A stretch of DNA of 7,821 nucleotides from an uncultured Collinsella sp. (GTDB lineage Bacteria; Actinomycetota; Coriobacteriia; Coriobacteriales; Coriobacteriaceae): contig CAUBVH010000043.1 of NCBI GenBank assembly GCA_958439425.1, positions 1 through 7,821 of the forward strand, written 5' to 3'. Shown piece by piece: positions 1-4,925 of this stretch (positions are counted from its first letter, which is position 1; every line of letters begins with the position of its first letter). Under the pieces are notes generated by a model. That model did no database searches. It was not told the origin of the DNA and was given only the letters and a program-made list of their open reading frames with translations. The translations under genes were made by a program, and so were the position numbers.

Positions 1-14
1 GACGAATCAGGCCC

Positions 15-209
15 TCACACCGGCATGCCTCGCAACCAAACGCTTCCCGGATAATTCATGAGGCCGTACTCGTATTCGAGCCTGTCTATCTCGGCGGCGA
101 GGGCCTCCGCCATGTAGAAGGTTTTCGTGCGGCCCGTCGACTTCGCCAAGCGGTCGTACCTGTCCGCGAGGTCCTCGGGGATTCTCAGGGCTGCGGTGGC
201 GGTTGCCAT
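15..209 (-). CDS. Ribbon-helix-helix antitoxin-like DNA-binding protein
   Basis: A 64-residue protein whose first 45 residues fit a ribbon-helix-helix (RelB/ParD/CopG-like) fold. A short beta strand (TATAALRIPEDL, residues 2-14) is followed by two helices (DLADRYDRLAKSTG, then KTFYMAEALAAEIDRLE), with the 'GRTKTFYMAEAL' turn typical of type II antitoxins. I start it at the ATG at 209 because GGGAGG lies 6 nt upstream; an in-frame ATG 12 codons further upstream has no such site and would run through the palindromic operator at 227-248. Such proteins usually bind their own promoter as dimers and, when paired with a toxin, neutralise it through the C-terminal tail. Here the tail (residues 46-64, ending GMPV) does not look like the usual charged toxin-binding tail and may be altered or shortened. 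Any toxin gene would lie beyond the left edge. The fold is fairly sure; the antitoxin role is inferred. Confidence 0.75.
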   Translation of the reverse strand: MATATAALRIPEDLADRYDRLAKSTGRTKTFYMAEALAAEIDRLEYEYGLMNYPGSVWLRGMPV

Positions 210-226
210 TATGCACCTCCCGGTTA

Positions 227-248
227 GATGTAATACGTGTATCACATC
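227..248. promoter_or_regulatory. Palindromic operator of the ribbon-helix-helix gene
   Basis: A 22-bp near-perfect inverted repeat: half-sites GATGTNATAC and GTATNACATC separated by 2 bp, with only one mismatched position per half. It starts 17 bp upstream of the ATG at 209, where a promoter for that gene would lie. Ribbon-helix-helix antitoxins typically bind such palindromes to repress their own transcription, so self-regulation is the natural reading. The symmetry is seen directly; the binding protein is inferred. Confidence 0.6.
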
Positions 249-536
249 CTATCGCATCACCCGAACCCCGCACCGGCGTACGGCCGCATCTGCCTTTTTA
301 CCTTGCATTATGCCAACCGGCCCATGCTCGGCTTATTCAGCCGGATTGAATCAACCGTTAAATTTATCCAGGCCTGTAAGGGGCGGTGGAAATCCTTCGA
401 GGACTGGGGCGCCGTCCCTAGGTCGGCCCCTCGATGGCCTCGGCTGAATTCCCCTGCCATCGGCTGCGTGGATTCCGGCACGGGGTTCTGGCGCCGCTCG
501 AACGGGGCGCAAGGCTCGGCTGTCGGTCGTGCCGGA
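249..536. other. Non-coding stretch between the regulator and repeat A
   Basis: About 290 bp in which I cannot support a gene. Open frames exist on both strands but have no ribosome binding site and no recognisable product. The part around 300-370 is less GC-rich than its surroundings and has a small CGGCT/AGCCG stem-loop around 329-343. The rest is GC-rich. It may hold remnants of a lost gene, but nothing specific can be named. Confidence 0.4.
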
Positions 537-666
537 CGGCATACGTTTTGGGACGGGGTGCCGCTTCGAATGATGAGGCCACATCGTGGCACCCTCCTGC
601 GTTCCGGGTGTCCTCGGCTGTCCTGATGAGCGTCTATACTGAAATTGCTCACGCTGGGTGCTGCGC
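537..666 (+). repeat. Direct repeat copy A, upstream of the metallophosphatase
   Basis: A 130-bp segment that recurs in the same orientation at 3088-3217. By hand alignment the two copies differ at about 15 positions with no gaps, roughly 88% identity. Each copy ends 50-80 bp before the start codon of an otherwise unrelated gene. Read on the minus strand, at least nine of the differences would change an amino acid, so a conserved protein on that strand is not supported. The best-conserved part is the last 40 bp, including TATACT and the following AAATTGCTCACGCTGGG. A shared promoter/leader module or a dispersed genomic repeat are the two readings. Confidence 0.8.
635..640 (+). promoter_or_regulatory. 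Candidate -10 box (TATACT) in repeat A
   Basis: TATACT is close to the sigma-70/SigA -10 consensus and is identical in repeat copy B. It lies 105 nt before the metallophosphatase start, which would give a leader of about 100 nt. No convincing -35 hexamer stands at 16-18 bp upstream in either copy, so the promoter call rests on the box, its conservation and its position. Confidence 0.35.
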
Positions 667-668
667 TT

Positions 669-701
669 CGCCAAAGACAGAGTACCGCTCTGTCTTTGGC
701 G
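669..701 (+). other. Perfect 14-bp leader hairpin, inserted in repeat A
   Basis: CGCCAAAGACAGAG (669-682) and its exact reverse complement (688-701) flank a 5-nt loop, TACCG; a further T-A pair at 668/702 extends the stem. No T-run follows, so it is not an intrinsic terminator for the plus strand. Repeat B lacks these bases: both copies read GCTGCGC before and CGAGCG after the point, and copy A has 31 extra nucleotides between. It lies in the presumed 5' leader of the metallophosphatase gene. A 12-bp GC palindrome (703-714) follows at once. Confidence 0.75.
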
Positions 702-745
702 AGCGGGCGCCCGCGACCAGACACTAATCCTGAGGAGGCAGATGT

Positions 746-1510
746 ATGCGCATTTACTGCATGTCGGATATCCATGGATGCCTTGAGCCATTTCTGAAGG
801 CCCTGGAGACTGTCGACCTTGAGTCCGAGGATTCCATGCTGGTCCTCCTCGGCGACTACTGCGACAGGGGCCCCGACTCGCTCGGGGTGTTCAGGACCGT
901 CATGGGGCTCCAGGAGCGCTACGCTGGGCGCGTCATCGCCCTTCGGGGGAACCATGAGGAGCAGCTCTTGGAGTACATGTCCAATGTGGACGACCCCGAC
1001 TTCGCGCAGGGGTGGAAGCTCGCCGACAGCAACCTGGCGACCGCGAGGTCCTTCCTCGAGCTGGATGAGTTCGAGCACGTGCGGCACCTCCTCGTCCTGA
1101 AGCGCTTCGAGGAGGCGTACCGCTACACGGTGGGGCGCATGAGGAAAGCCCACGGGGACGTCATCAGGTGGGTCGGGAAGCTCCCGTACTACTGGGAGTC
1201 ACCGTTCGGGCAGGTGTTCGTCCATGCCGGCATCTACGAGGAGGCGGGCGTCGATTGGTGGAAGCCCGGAACTCCTGGGGAATTTTTCACGGCGATGCCC
1301 CCGATGTATGTCGGGCAGCACTTCGACCTCGACGTCATCGCGGGCCACGTCAGCACCGAGACCGTGAGCGGTATCGCCGGGTACCGGGGGGTCTGGTTCG
1401 ACGGCGAGAGCCACTACTATGTCGACTCAAACGTCATGGAGCACGGCGAGGTCGCGGTGCTGGCCTACGACTCGGAGACCGGCAGGTACTCTGGGCCGGG
1501 GCTCGGCTGA
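746..1510 (+). CDS. PPP-family metallophosphatase
   Basis: A 254-residue calcineurin-like metallophosphoesterase of the PPP (PrpA/ApaH-like) type, probably a cytosolic Ser/Thr- or Tyr-phosphoprotein phosphatase or a dinucleoside-polyphosphate hydrolase. The metal-binding motifs are in order and intact: SDIHG (residues 7-11), GDYCDRG (36-42), GNHEE (68-72), VHAG (159-162) and AGH (199-201), with YVDSN near 225-229 as in family members. No signal peptide or membrane segment is seen. The start is set by AGGAGG at 733-738, seven bases before the ATG. It stands alone: repeat A and a hairpin leader lie in front, and a terminator follows at 1568-1604, so it is a single-gene unit. The fold and metal site are near certain; the substrate cannot be told from sequence. 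Length is normal and no lesion is visible. Confidence 0.9.
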   Translation: MRIYCMSDIHGCLEPFLKALETVDLESEDSMLVLLGDYCDRGPDSLGVFRTVMGLQERYAGRVIALRGNHEEQLLEYMSNVDDPDFAQGWKLADSNLATARSFLELDEFEHVRHLLVLKRFEEAYRYTVGRMRKAHGDVIRWVGKLPYYWESPFGQVFVHAGIYEEAGVDWWKPGTPGEFFTAMPPMYVGQHFDLDVIAGHVSTETVSGIAGYRGVWFDGESHYYVDSNVMEHGEVAVLAYDSETGRYSGPGLG

Positions 1511-1567
1511 CAAAAATGGACCTTGTCGGTCGGCATCCTCGGGAAACGGTGAAATATTGGATTTGTC

Positions 1568-1604
1568 GGGGCGGTACGGGGCTCGTGCCGCCCCGTTTCG
1601 TTTC
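1568..1604 (+). terminator. Rho-independent terminator after the metallophosphatase
   Basis: An 11-bp GC-rich stem, GGGGCGGTACG (1568-1578) with CGTGCCGCCCC (1584-1594), closed by a 5-nt loop and containing one G-T wobble, is followed by the T-rich tract TTTCGTTT. It lies 57 nt beyond the metallophosphatase stop codon and separates that gene from the next one. Confidence 0.75.
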
Positions 1605-1628
1605 GGACAACGATGGGTCTGGACGCCC

Positions 1629-1790
1629 TTAACTTTTCAACATGACGGCGCCGATGCGGCCCTTGTTGCTGGATGCCGCCGATACTGCCAGGACGACTGC
1701 TTTATCGACGTTGGTCACGGTATGGCCAACGATTGCGTCTTATCGGCTGTGAATGTCCTGCTCGGTGAAGCCGTGATCGTCCTTGGCCAT
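1629..1790 (-). pseudogene. Possible decayed short reading frame
   Basis: On the minus strand one frame reads MAKDDHGFTEQDIHSR, then a TAA, then 36 more codons (DAIVGHTVTNVDKAVV... to AVMLKS) before a second stop. AAGGGGC lies directly before the ATG. Both halves have protein-like composition in the same frame, so a single in-frame stop may have broken a small gene. I do not recognise the product. It may equally be chance in a gene-poor stretch, hence the low confidence. Confidence 0.2.
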
Positions 1791-1890
1791 GCCCCTTCTC
1801 TCCCATGCGCCAGAGAATGGCGATCTTCGTGGGCATCGAGCATATTTCCTGTCCGCACGTGGCTTTATGATGAGTCTATCGGTATGGGCT

Positions 1891-1927
1891 CTCTTGTCGA
1901 CGATGCTGAAGGCACCGCCGACAAGAG
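1891..1927 (+). promoter_or_regulatory. Inverted repeat in the leader of the EEP gene
   Basis: CTCTTGTCG (1891-1899) and CGACAAGAG (1919-1927) are exact reverse complements separated by 19 nt, ending 39 nt before the start codon at 1967. It could be an operator for a dimeric regulator or an mRNA stem-loop. No T-run follows, so it is not a terminator. Confidence 0.45.
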
Positions 1928-1966
1928 GACGGCTGGCTGGGTTAGGCCGGAAGGGAAGCAGTATAT

Positions 1967-2809
1967 ATGTCAGTCACGATCAAGTCATTGAATACCAACA
2001 TGTATTTCCAGGAGGAGGACGAGCCGGACCAGAAGTTTTACAGACGGGAGAGAAACGCGTGGGAAGCGATTTTCCACGGGATCGTCAAACCTATGGACGC
2101 GGAAACGGAAACGGTGCTGGTCCTGCATGAGGTTTCAGGTCCCGGCGTAGACAAGGAACTCTCCGATAAAATCGGGCAGGATCTCGACTCCGCCGGGTTC
2201 GATTACATCGAGGGTTTCCAGACTCCTTATCAGCTACTCAAGACGATCGTGGTCGCCAGGCGGGGGCTGATAAGCGAAGTTCCGGACATCCCGCAAGAAT
2301 TCATCGACGACAAATACGGCTTGAAGAACCGTTACGTACCGTTCGTTATCCACGATGATGGACAGCAAATCAACGCCCTCGTGGTTCATGCAGGGGGCGA
2401 TGAAAATTTGACTCCCGCCGCGGAGATAGCGCGTAAGCTCGCTCTCCTCGAGTCGCATGGCGCGAAATACGACATCATCGTGGGGGATTTCAATAGCGGG
2501 AAGAAGTTGAGCCCGAATCGCACTTCCGATAACGGCGACTACAAGCGGAGGAATAAACGCGACTACAAATCCCTGCTCGACGGGCGTAATTTTAATGATG
2601 CCGCGAAGGGCGCGTTGACTTACAGTCCCTCGGGAACCCCTGACGAAGCCCTTACATCGATTGACCACATACTGGTTGGCCCCGGTCTCACGGTCAGCGA
2701 GGATATCAAGGATAGTGTGGTCTACATCCAGGACGAAGAGGGGTTCAAGGTGGAAGGGCATATATTCGACCACGCCCTCATCAAGGCGGTCGTATCCGTC
2801 AAGAGGTAA
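1967..2809 (+). CDS. Endonuclease/exonuclease/phosphatase (EEP) fold protein
   Basis: A 280-residue protein with the signature residues of the EEP (DNase I / exonuclease III / sphingomyelinase) superfamily in order: LNTNMYF near the N-terminus (residues 8-14), LHEVSG with the metal-binding Glu55, VVHAGGD with His141, VGDFNSG with Asp174 and Asn176, SIDHILVG with Asp233-His234, and the C-terminal FDHALIK with Asp268-His269. These are the residues for Mg2+-dependent phosphodiester or phosphomonoester hydrolysis, so it is probably an active nuclease or phosphatase; the substrate is unknown. No signal peptide is seen, so it probably acts in the cytoplasm. The start has a modest purine-rich site (AAGGGAAG, 1951-1958). 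Its codon use is less GC-biased at third positions than the metallophosphatase and YbjN-like genes, which hints at a different origin. It stands alone, and no terminator was found directly behind it. Confidence 0.85.
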   Translation: MSVTIKSLNTNMYFQEEDEPDQKFYRRERNAWEAIFHGIVKPMDAETETVLVLHEVSGPGVDKELSDKIGQDLDSAGFDYIEGFQTPYQLLKTIVVARRGLISEVPDIPQEFIDDKYGLKNRYVPFVIHDDGQQINALVVHAGGDENLTPAAEIARKLALLESHGAKYDIIVGDFNSGKKLSPNRTSDNGDYKRRNKRDYKSLLDGRNFNDAAKGALTYSPSGTPDEALTSIDHILVGPGLTVSEDIKDSVVYIQDEEGFKVEGHIFDHALIKAVVSVKR

Positions 2810-3087
2810 TGCTGGTACGCTAGGGCATCGCAACCGTCAGGAATTCGCTATCGGGCGGCCCGTCTGCTTTCGCGTGGACGTTCCGCCCGTATTTGCACCG
2901 TTCCCGATCTGCCTTAGATGCGCGATTCCGATGGCACTGTGGTGTCCCTTGGGCGCTCGTGGCGTCGTTGGGCGTTATCACGTCGAGCGTCTCGCGGATC
3001 ATCGCGATGATGACGTCGAGGGTCTTCTGCATCCCCCTGGGGCCCTCTTCCCGAGGCGTATCCTGGCGTCGCTTTTGGGGTACTAAG
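2810..3087. other. Gene-poor stretch before repeat B
   Basis: Together with repeat B this makes about 460 bp without a confident gene between the EEP gene and the YbjN-like gene. Apart from the possible minus-strand remnant (2820-3032) I see no gene, no clear terminator for the EEP gene and no RNA gene. It shares no obvious similarity with the stretch in front of repeat A, so the homology between the two upstream regions starts at the repeat itself. Confidence 0.4.
2820..3032 (-). pseudogene. Possible short frame or gene remnant
   Basis: From the ATG at 3032 a minus-strand frame of 70 codons begins MQKTLDVIIAMIRETLDVIT, with GC-ending codons of the kind seen in the real genes nearby and an internal TLDVI repeat. 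The second half (about residue 30 on) looks random and Arg/Lys-rich. AGGGGG abuts the ATG with no spacing, which argues against normal initiation. In another frame just upstream the codons also look coding-like (SDARIRLGKRAPG), as would be left by a frameshifted gene. No family is recognised, so treat it as a candidate remnant only. Confidence 0.2.
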
Positions 3088-3217
3088 CGGCATGCGTTTA
3101 GGGACGGGATACCGCTTTGAATGATGGGGGCACCTCGTGGCGCTCTCCTGCGTTCTGGGTGTCCCCGGCTGTCCTGATGGGCGTCTATACTTAAATTGCT
3201 CACGCTGGGGGCTGCGC
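3088..3217 (+). repeat. Direct repeat copy B, upstream of the YbjN-like gene
   Basis: The second copy of the 130-bp repeat at 537-666, about 88% identical and ungapped. Similarity continues past a 31-nt gap (the hairpin of copy A) for CGAGCG at 3220-3225. Here the leader forms a shorter hairpin: CGCT (3203-3206) with AGCG (3222-3225) outside, GGGGC (3208-3212) with GCCCC (3216-3220) inside, and a 3-nt loop. The next gene starts 55 nt after the repeat. Confidence 0.8.
3186..3191 (+). promoter_or_regulatory. Candidate -10 box (TATACT) in repeat B
   Basis: Identical in sequence and context to the box at 635-640 in copy A, and 82 nt before the start codon of the YbjN-like gene. No good -35 element is seen. 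It supports the idea that the repeat supplies the promoter of each downstream gene. Confidence 0.35.
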
Positions 3218-3272
3218 CCCGAGCGCATGACGGGACGCCGGCTATGCGGGCGGCAAACAAGGGAGGTTATCG

Positions 3273-3827
3273 ATGGAAATTATCGAAGGCGGGCAGCCCT
3301 CAAATGCCGATCTGTTGGAGCGAATCGTCCGGGAAAGGGTGAGGGCCGACGGCAGGTACAGGCCCATGAGCGGGCTGGGGATCGTCATGCACGGGAACGT
3401 CGTCGAGGTCATGGAGGACCAGGCGCATCTCGCCGTCGACGCGCGAATCCCGCTCCAAATCTCATGCCGTCTGTGCGAGACGGGGATGATCGTCGCCACT
3501 TTCCCCTCGCCGAGGATCGTCCCGCCATCTATGCGGGGTCCGTTCCTGGAGCTCGCGAACGCCGTCAACCTCGCCTGCGTGGGCGTCGGCGGGCTCGTCC
3601 TGGACGATCTGGACCTCGCGTTCATGACGGGGATGCCGTACGAGCTGTTCCGAGCGGCCCCCGATGAGGCCGGGCGAATCCTCCTCACGAGGGGCGTGGA
3701 CCTGCTCGACAGCATCGCGCCGGCAGTCATGGGCCTCTCCGTGGGCGCATGGTCGACGGAAAAGGCCCTCCGCTACGTCGACGTGCTCTATACGAACGGC
3801 TATGTGTGCGAGGAGGATTGGCTCTAG
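3273..3827 (+). CDS. YbjN-like domain protein, function unknown
   Basis: A 184-residue protein without signal peptide or membrane segment. The C-terminal half (residues about 90-175) resembles the YbjN / type III secretion chaperone-like fold. A helix with 'FLELANAVNLA' is followed by short strands (VGVGGLVLDDLDLAFMTGMPY), the 'MPYELF' turn, and a long helix with 'RGVDLLDSIAPAVMGLSVG'. This matches the usual order: helix of paired Asn residues, strand, acidic strand, helix. The N-terminal part (residues 1-85) has a beta-rich pattern that may be a second, diverged half. YbjN-like proteins have no known enzymatic activity and are thought to act in protein binding or regulation. The start is firm: GGGAGG at 3261-3266 with a 6-nt spacer. 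Repeat B lies in front, and the stop codon is directly followed by a truncated DUF6273 frame. The family call is by pattern only. Confidence 0.6.
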   Translation: MEIIEGGQPSNADLLERIVRERVRADGRYRPMSGLGIVMHGNVVEVMEDQAHLAVDARIPLQISCRLCETGMIVATFPSPRIVPPSMRGPFLELANAVNLACVGVGGLVLDDLDLAFMTGMPYELFRAAPDEAGRILLTRGVDLLDSIAPAVMGLSVGAWSTEKALRYVDVLYTNGYVCEEDWL

Positions 3828-4263
3828 CGCGGAACTCCGCCCGAAGATGAACTCCGGCGAGATCTGGAACCTCATGCCGTCCGATTTCCAGTCCAAGGTG
3901 AAATCGGTCAGGAAGCTCACGAACAACGTCGGGAGTGGTGATGAGAACAAGAACGCCACCGTCACCACGACTTCCGACAGGCTGTTTCTGCTCAGCTATT
4001 CCGAGATTGTCCCTATCTCTCACTGGGCATCCAGCCATCCCTGGACTTCCTCCGAGGGCATCCAGTTCGAGGCGTTCAAGGGTAAGGTGACGGAGAGCTA
4101 TTTTGGTAATGCCTGTCTGCAGATTGGTTGCCCTTGGTGGGAGCGTTCGGTGAATCCGGACAACTCAACGCACTTCCTTTATGTCTACAACAACGGCGGT
4201 CCGTTGAGCAACACCGGCGCCGCGGCGGGCTCGAGTTGCGTCCTCCCCGCGTTCTCCTTCTAA
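3828..4263 (+). pseudogene. 5'-truncated DUF6273-type protein gene
   Basis: The frame resembles the C-terminal part of DUF6273-type proteins: MNSGEIWNLMPSDFQ, LTNNVGSG, TTSDRLFLLSYSEI, SSEGIQFEAFKGK, the CPWWERS box, and an aromatic C-terminus ending VLPAFSF in place of the usual GVRPAF-type end. Similarity to the family appears already at SAELRPK, from about 3830, directly after the YbjN-like stop codon (3825-3827). The earlier part of the domain and any signal or anchor region are missing. The first in-frame ATG (3847) would give 138 residues, but no ribosome binding site precedes it; GCGG/CCGC forms a small stem there instead. Intact family members are often secreted or surface proteins. 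Expression by reinitiation after the YbjN-like gene is possible, but a leftover of recombination is the simpler reading. A strong terminator follows. Confidence 0.65.
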
Positions 4264-4274
4264 CCTAGGCTCCT

Positions 4275-4307
4275 AGCCCGCGCGACCCCGTGCGGGCTTT
4301 TCTTTTG
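4275..4307 (+). terminator. Rho-independent terminator after the DUF6273 fragment
   Basis: AGCCCGCGCG (4275-4284) pairs with CGTGCGGGCT (4289-4298) in a 10-bp stem with one G-T wobble and a 4-nt loop, followed by TTTTCTTTT. It starts 11 nt after the TAA stop and closes the accessory transcription unit reading toward the core operon. Confidence 0.85.
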
Positions 4308-4724
4308 GCGATTACTCGAACAATTTGAGGTTCGTGGCACAGGTGGTCGGATTGAGGTGAAATGGGGTCATACAGCGGCTCTCAGAGCGCCTGCCGCACT
4401 CCCCCGCCATTACTCCTGCGGCGTCCTCGTATGGAGTCCATCCCGCTTGGCATTTCGTTGCAACAGCCCACTTGTCCACCGATCAAGTGAACTACTGGAA
4501 TAAATACAGCGACACGCTTGTTCATTACAGTTGCTATATCTGTGTAATCGCCGCGATAAATACAGCCTGTACTCCACTGTATACCAGCTACGCGTATGTA
4601 GATTCATAACGCGTTAATAAATCGGCTCAAGCGCGTGCAAAACGCTCAAGTAGTCGCAAAAAGCGGCTATCGCGCAGGTAGATTTTTGGCACCCTGTTGC
4701 TTAATCAAAATTAAGCAATTGCTT
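4308..4724. other. Gene-free stretch, AT-rich toward the tRNA gene
   Basis: About 420 bp without a supportable gene. The left part (to about 4440) is GC-rich with a small GCTCTCAGAGC palindrome. From about 4480 the composition turns AT-rich, unlike the rest of the window. A 65-codon minus-strand frame (4410-4607) has no ribosome binding site or protein-like pattern and is not called. The right end holds a 19-bp tandem repeat and TTGCTTAA half-sites, listed separately. Confidence 0.5.
4625..4662. repeat. Two tandem 19-bp units
   Basis: Two adjacent 19-bp units, each reading GCTCAAG, five variable bases, then GCAAAA and a last base (4625-4643 and 4644-4662). Thirteen of 19 positions match, and the mismatches are confined to the middle five bases and the last base. 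A spacing near two helical turns puts the conserved parts on one DNA face, as in iteron- or regulator-binding arrays. Only two copies are present, so function is open. Confidence 0.45.
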
Positions 4725-4726
4725 AA
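4697..4726. repeat. Cluster of three TTGCTTAA half-sites in alternating orientation
   Basis: TTGCTTAAT (4697-4705) and ATTAAGCAA (4710-4718) form a 9-bp inverted repeat with a 4-nt spacer. The second unit then shares a perfect 16-bp palindrome with a third, TTAAGCAATTGCTTAA (4711-4726). This lies just outside the tRNA terminator. It may be a dimer-binding operator or overlapping alternative hairpins. The symmetry is seen; the role is unknown. Confidence 0.5.
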
Positions 4727-4759
4727 AACAAAAAAGGTCAGGCACTAGGTGCCTGACCT
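4725..4759 (-). terminator. Rho-independent terminator of tRNA-Pro
   Basis: On the minus strand AGGTCAGGCAC pairs perfectly with GTGCCTGACCT (11 bp) around a 3-nt loop (4735-4759), followed by TTTTTTGTTTT. It begins 9 nt after the encoded CCA end of the tRNA. It probably also ends any read-through from coaBC. Confidence 0.9.
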
Positions 4760-4768
4760 GCAAACTTC

Positions 4769-4845
<77 letters not shown>

Positions 4846-4887
4846 AAGCTTTTGTTTGTTGCTCTGCTCTCGCTCGCAACAGGGAGT

Positions 4888-4917
4888 ATATTAACCCGAA
4901 ACTTTGCCCTTGTGCAA
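4888..4917 (-). promoter_or_regulatory. Likely promoter of tRNA-Pro
   Basis: On the minus strand TTGCAC (4912-4917) and TAATAT (4888-4893) are separated by 18 bp, a good SigA-type pair, ending 42 nt before the mature 5' end of the tRNA. TATACT overlaps slightly downstream and could serve as an alternative -10. It lies in the gap after the coaBC stop codon, so the tRNA is probably transcribed on its own as well as by read-through. Confidence 0.55.
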
Positions 4918-4925
4918 GAACTTTT

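Larger units (their letters stand above)
1605..1966. other. Gene-poor stretch upstream of the EEP gene
   Basis: About 360 bp between the terminator and the EEP-type gene. Apart from the possible decayed minus-strand frame (1629-1790) and the inverted repeat at 1891-1927, I see no gene. A plus-strand open frame crosses the region but starts inside the metallophosphatase gene, has no ribosome binding site and has no recognisable motif. The promoter of the EEP gene should lie in the right part, but no clear -35/-10 pair stands out. Confidence 0.4.

Noticed and set aside
324..626. Plus-strand frame beginning MLGLFSRIESTVKF
   Set aside because: The first 30 residues look protein-like, but there is no ribosome binding site and the rest runs into repeat A with random-looking composition. 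At best it is a remnant.
669..701. Hairpin as a Rho-independent terminator
   Set aside because: The stem is perfect, but no run of T follows on either strand and a gene with a good ribosome binding site starts just downstream.
308..1153. Long minus-strand open frame across repeat A and the metallophosphatase start
   Set aside because: It overlaps a certain gene on the other strand, has no ribosome binding site and no family pattern. In the repeat, most of the differences between copies would change the amino acid, so there is no sign of protein constraint.
1419..1991. Plus-strand frame overlapping the metallophosphatase end and the EEP gene start
   Set aside because: It begins inside a real gene in another frame, passes through a strong terminator and has no recognisable motif or start signal.
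537..3217. CRISPR array or transposon ends formed by the 130-bp repeats
   Set aside because: There are only two widely spaced direct copies, without regular spacers, terminal inverted repeats, target duplications or a transposase.
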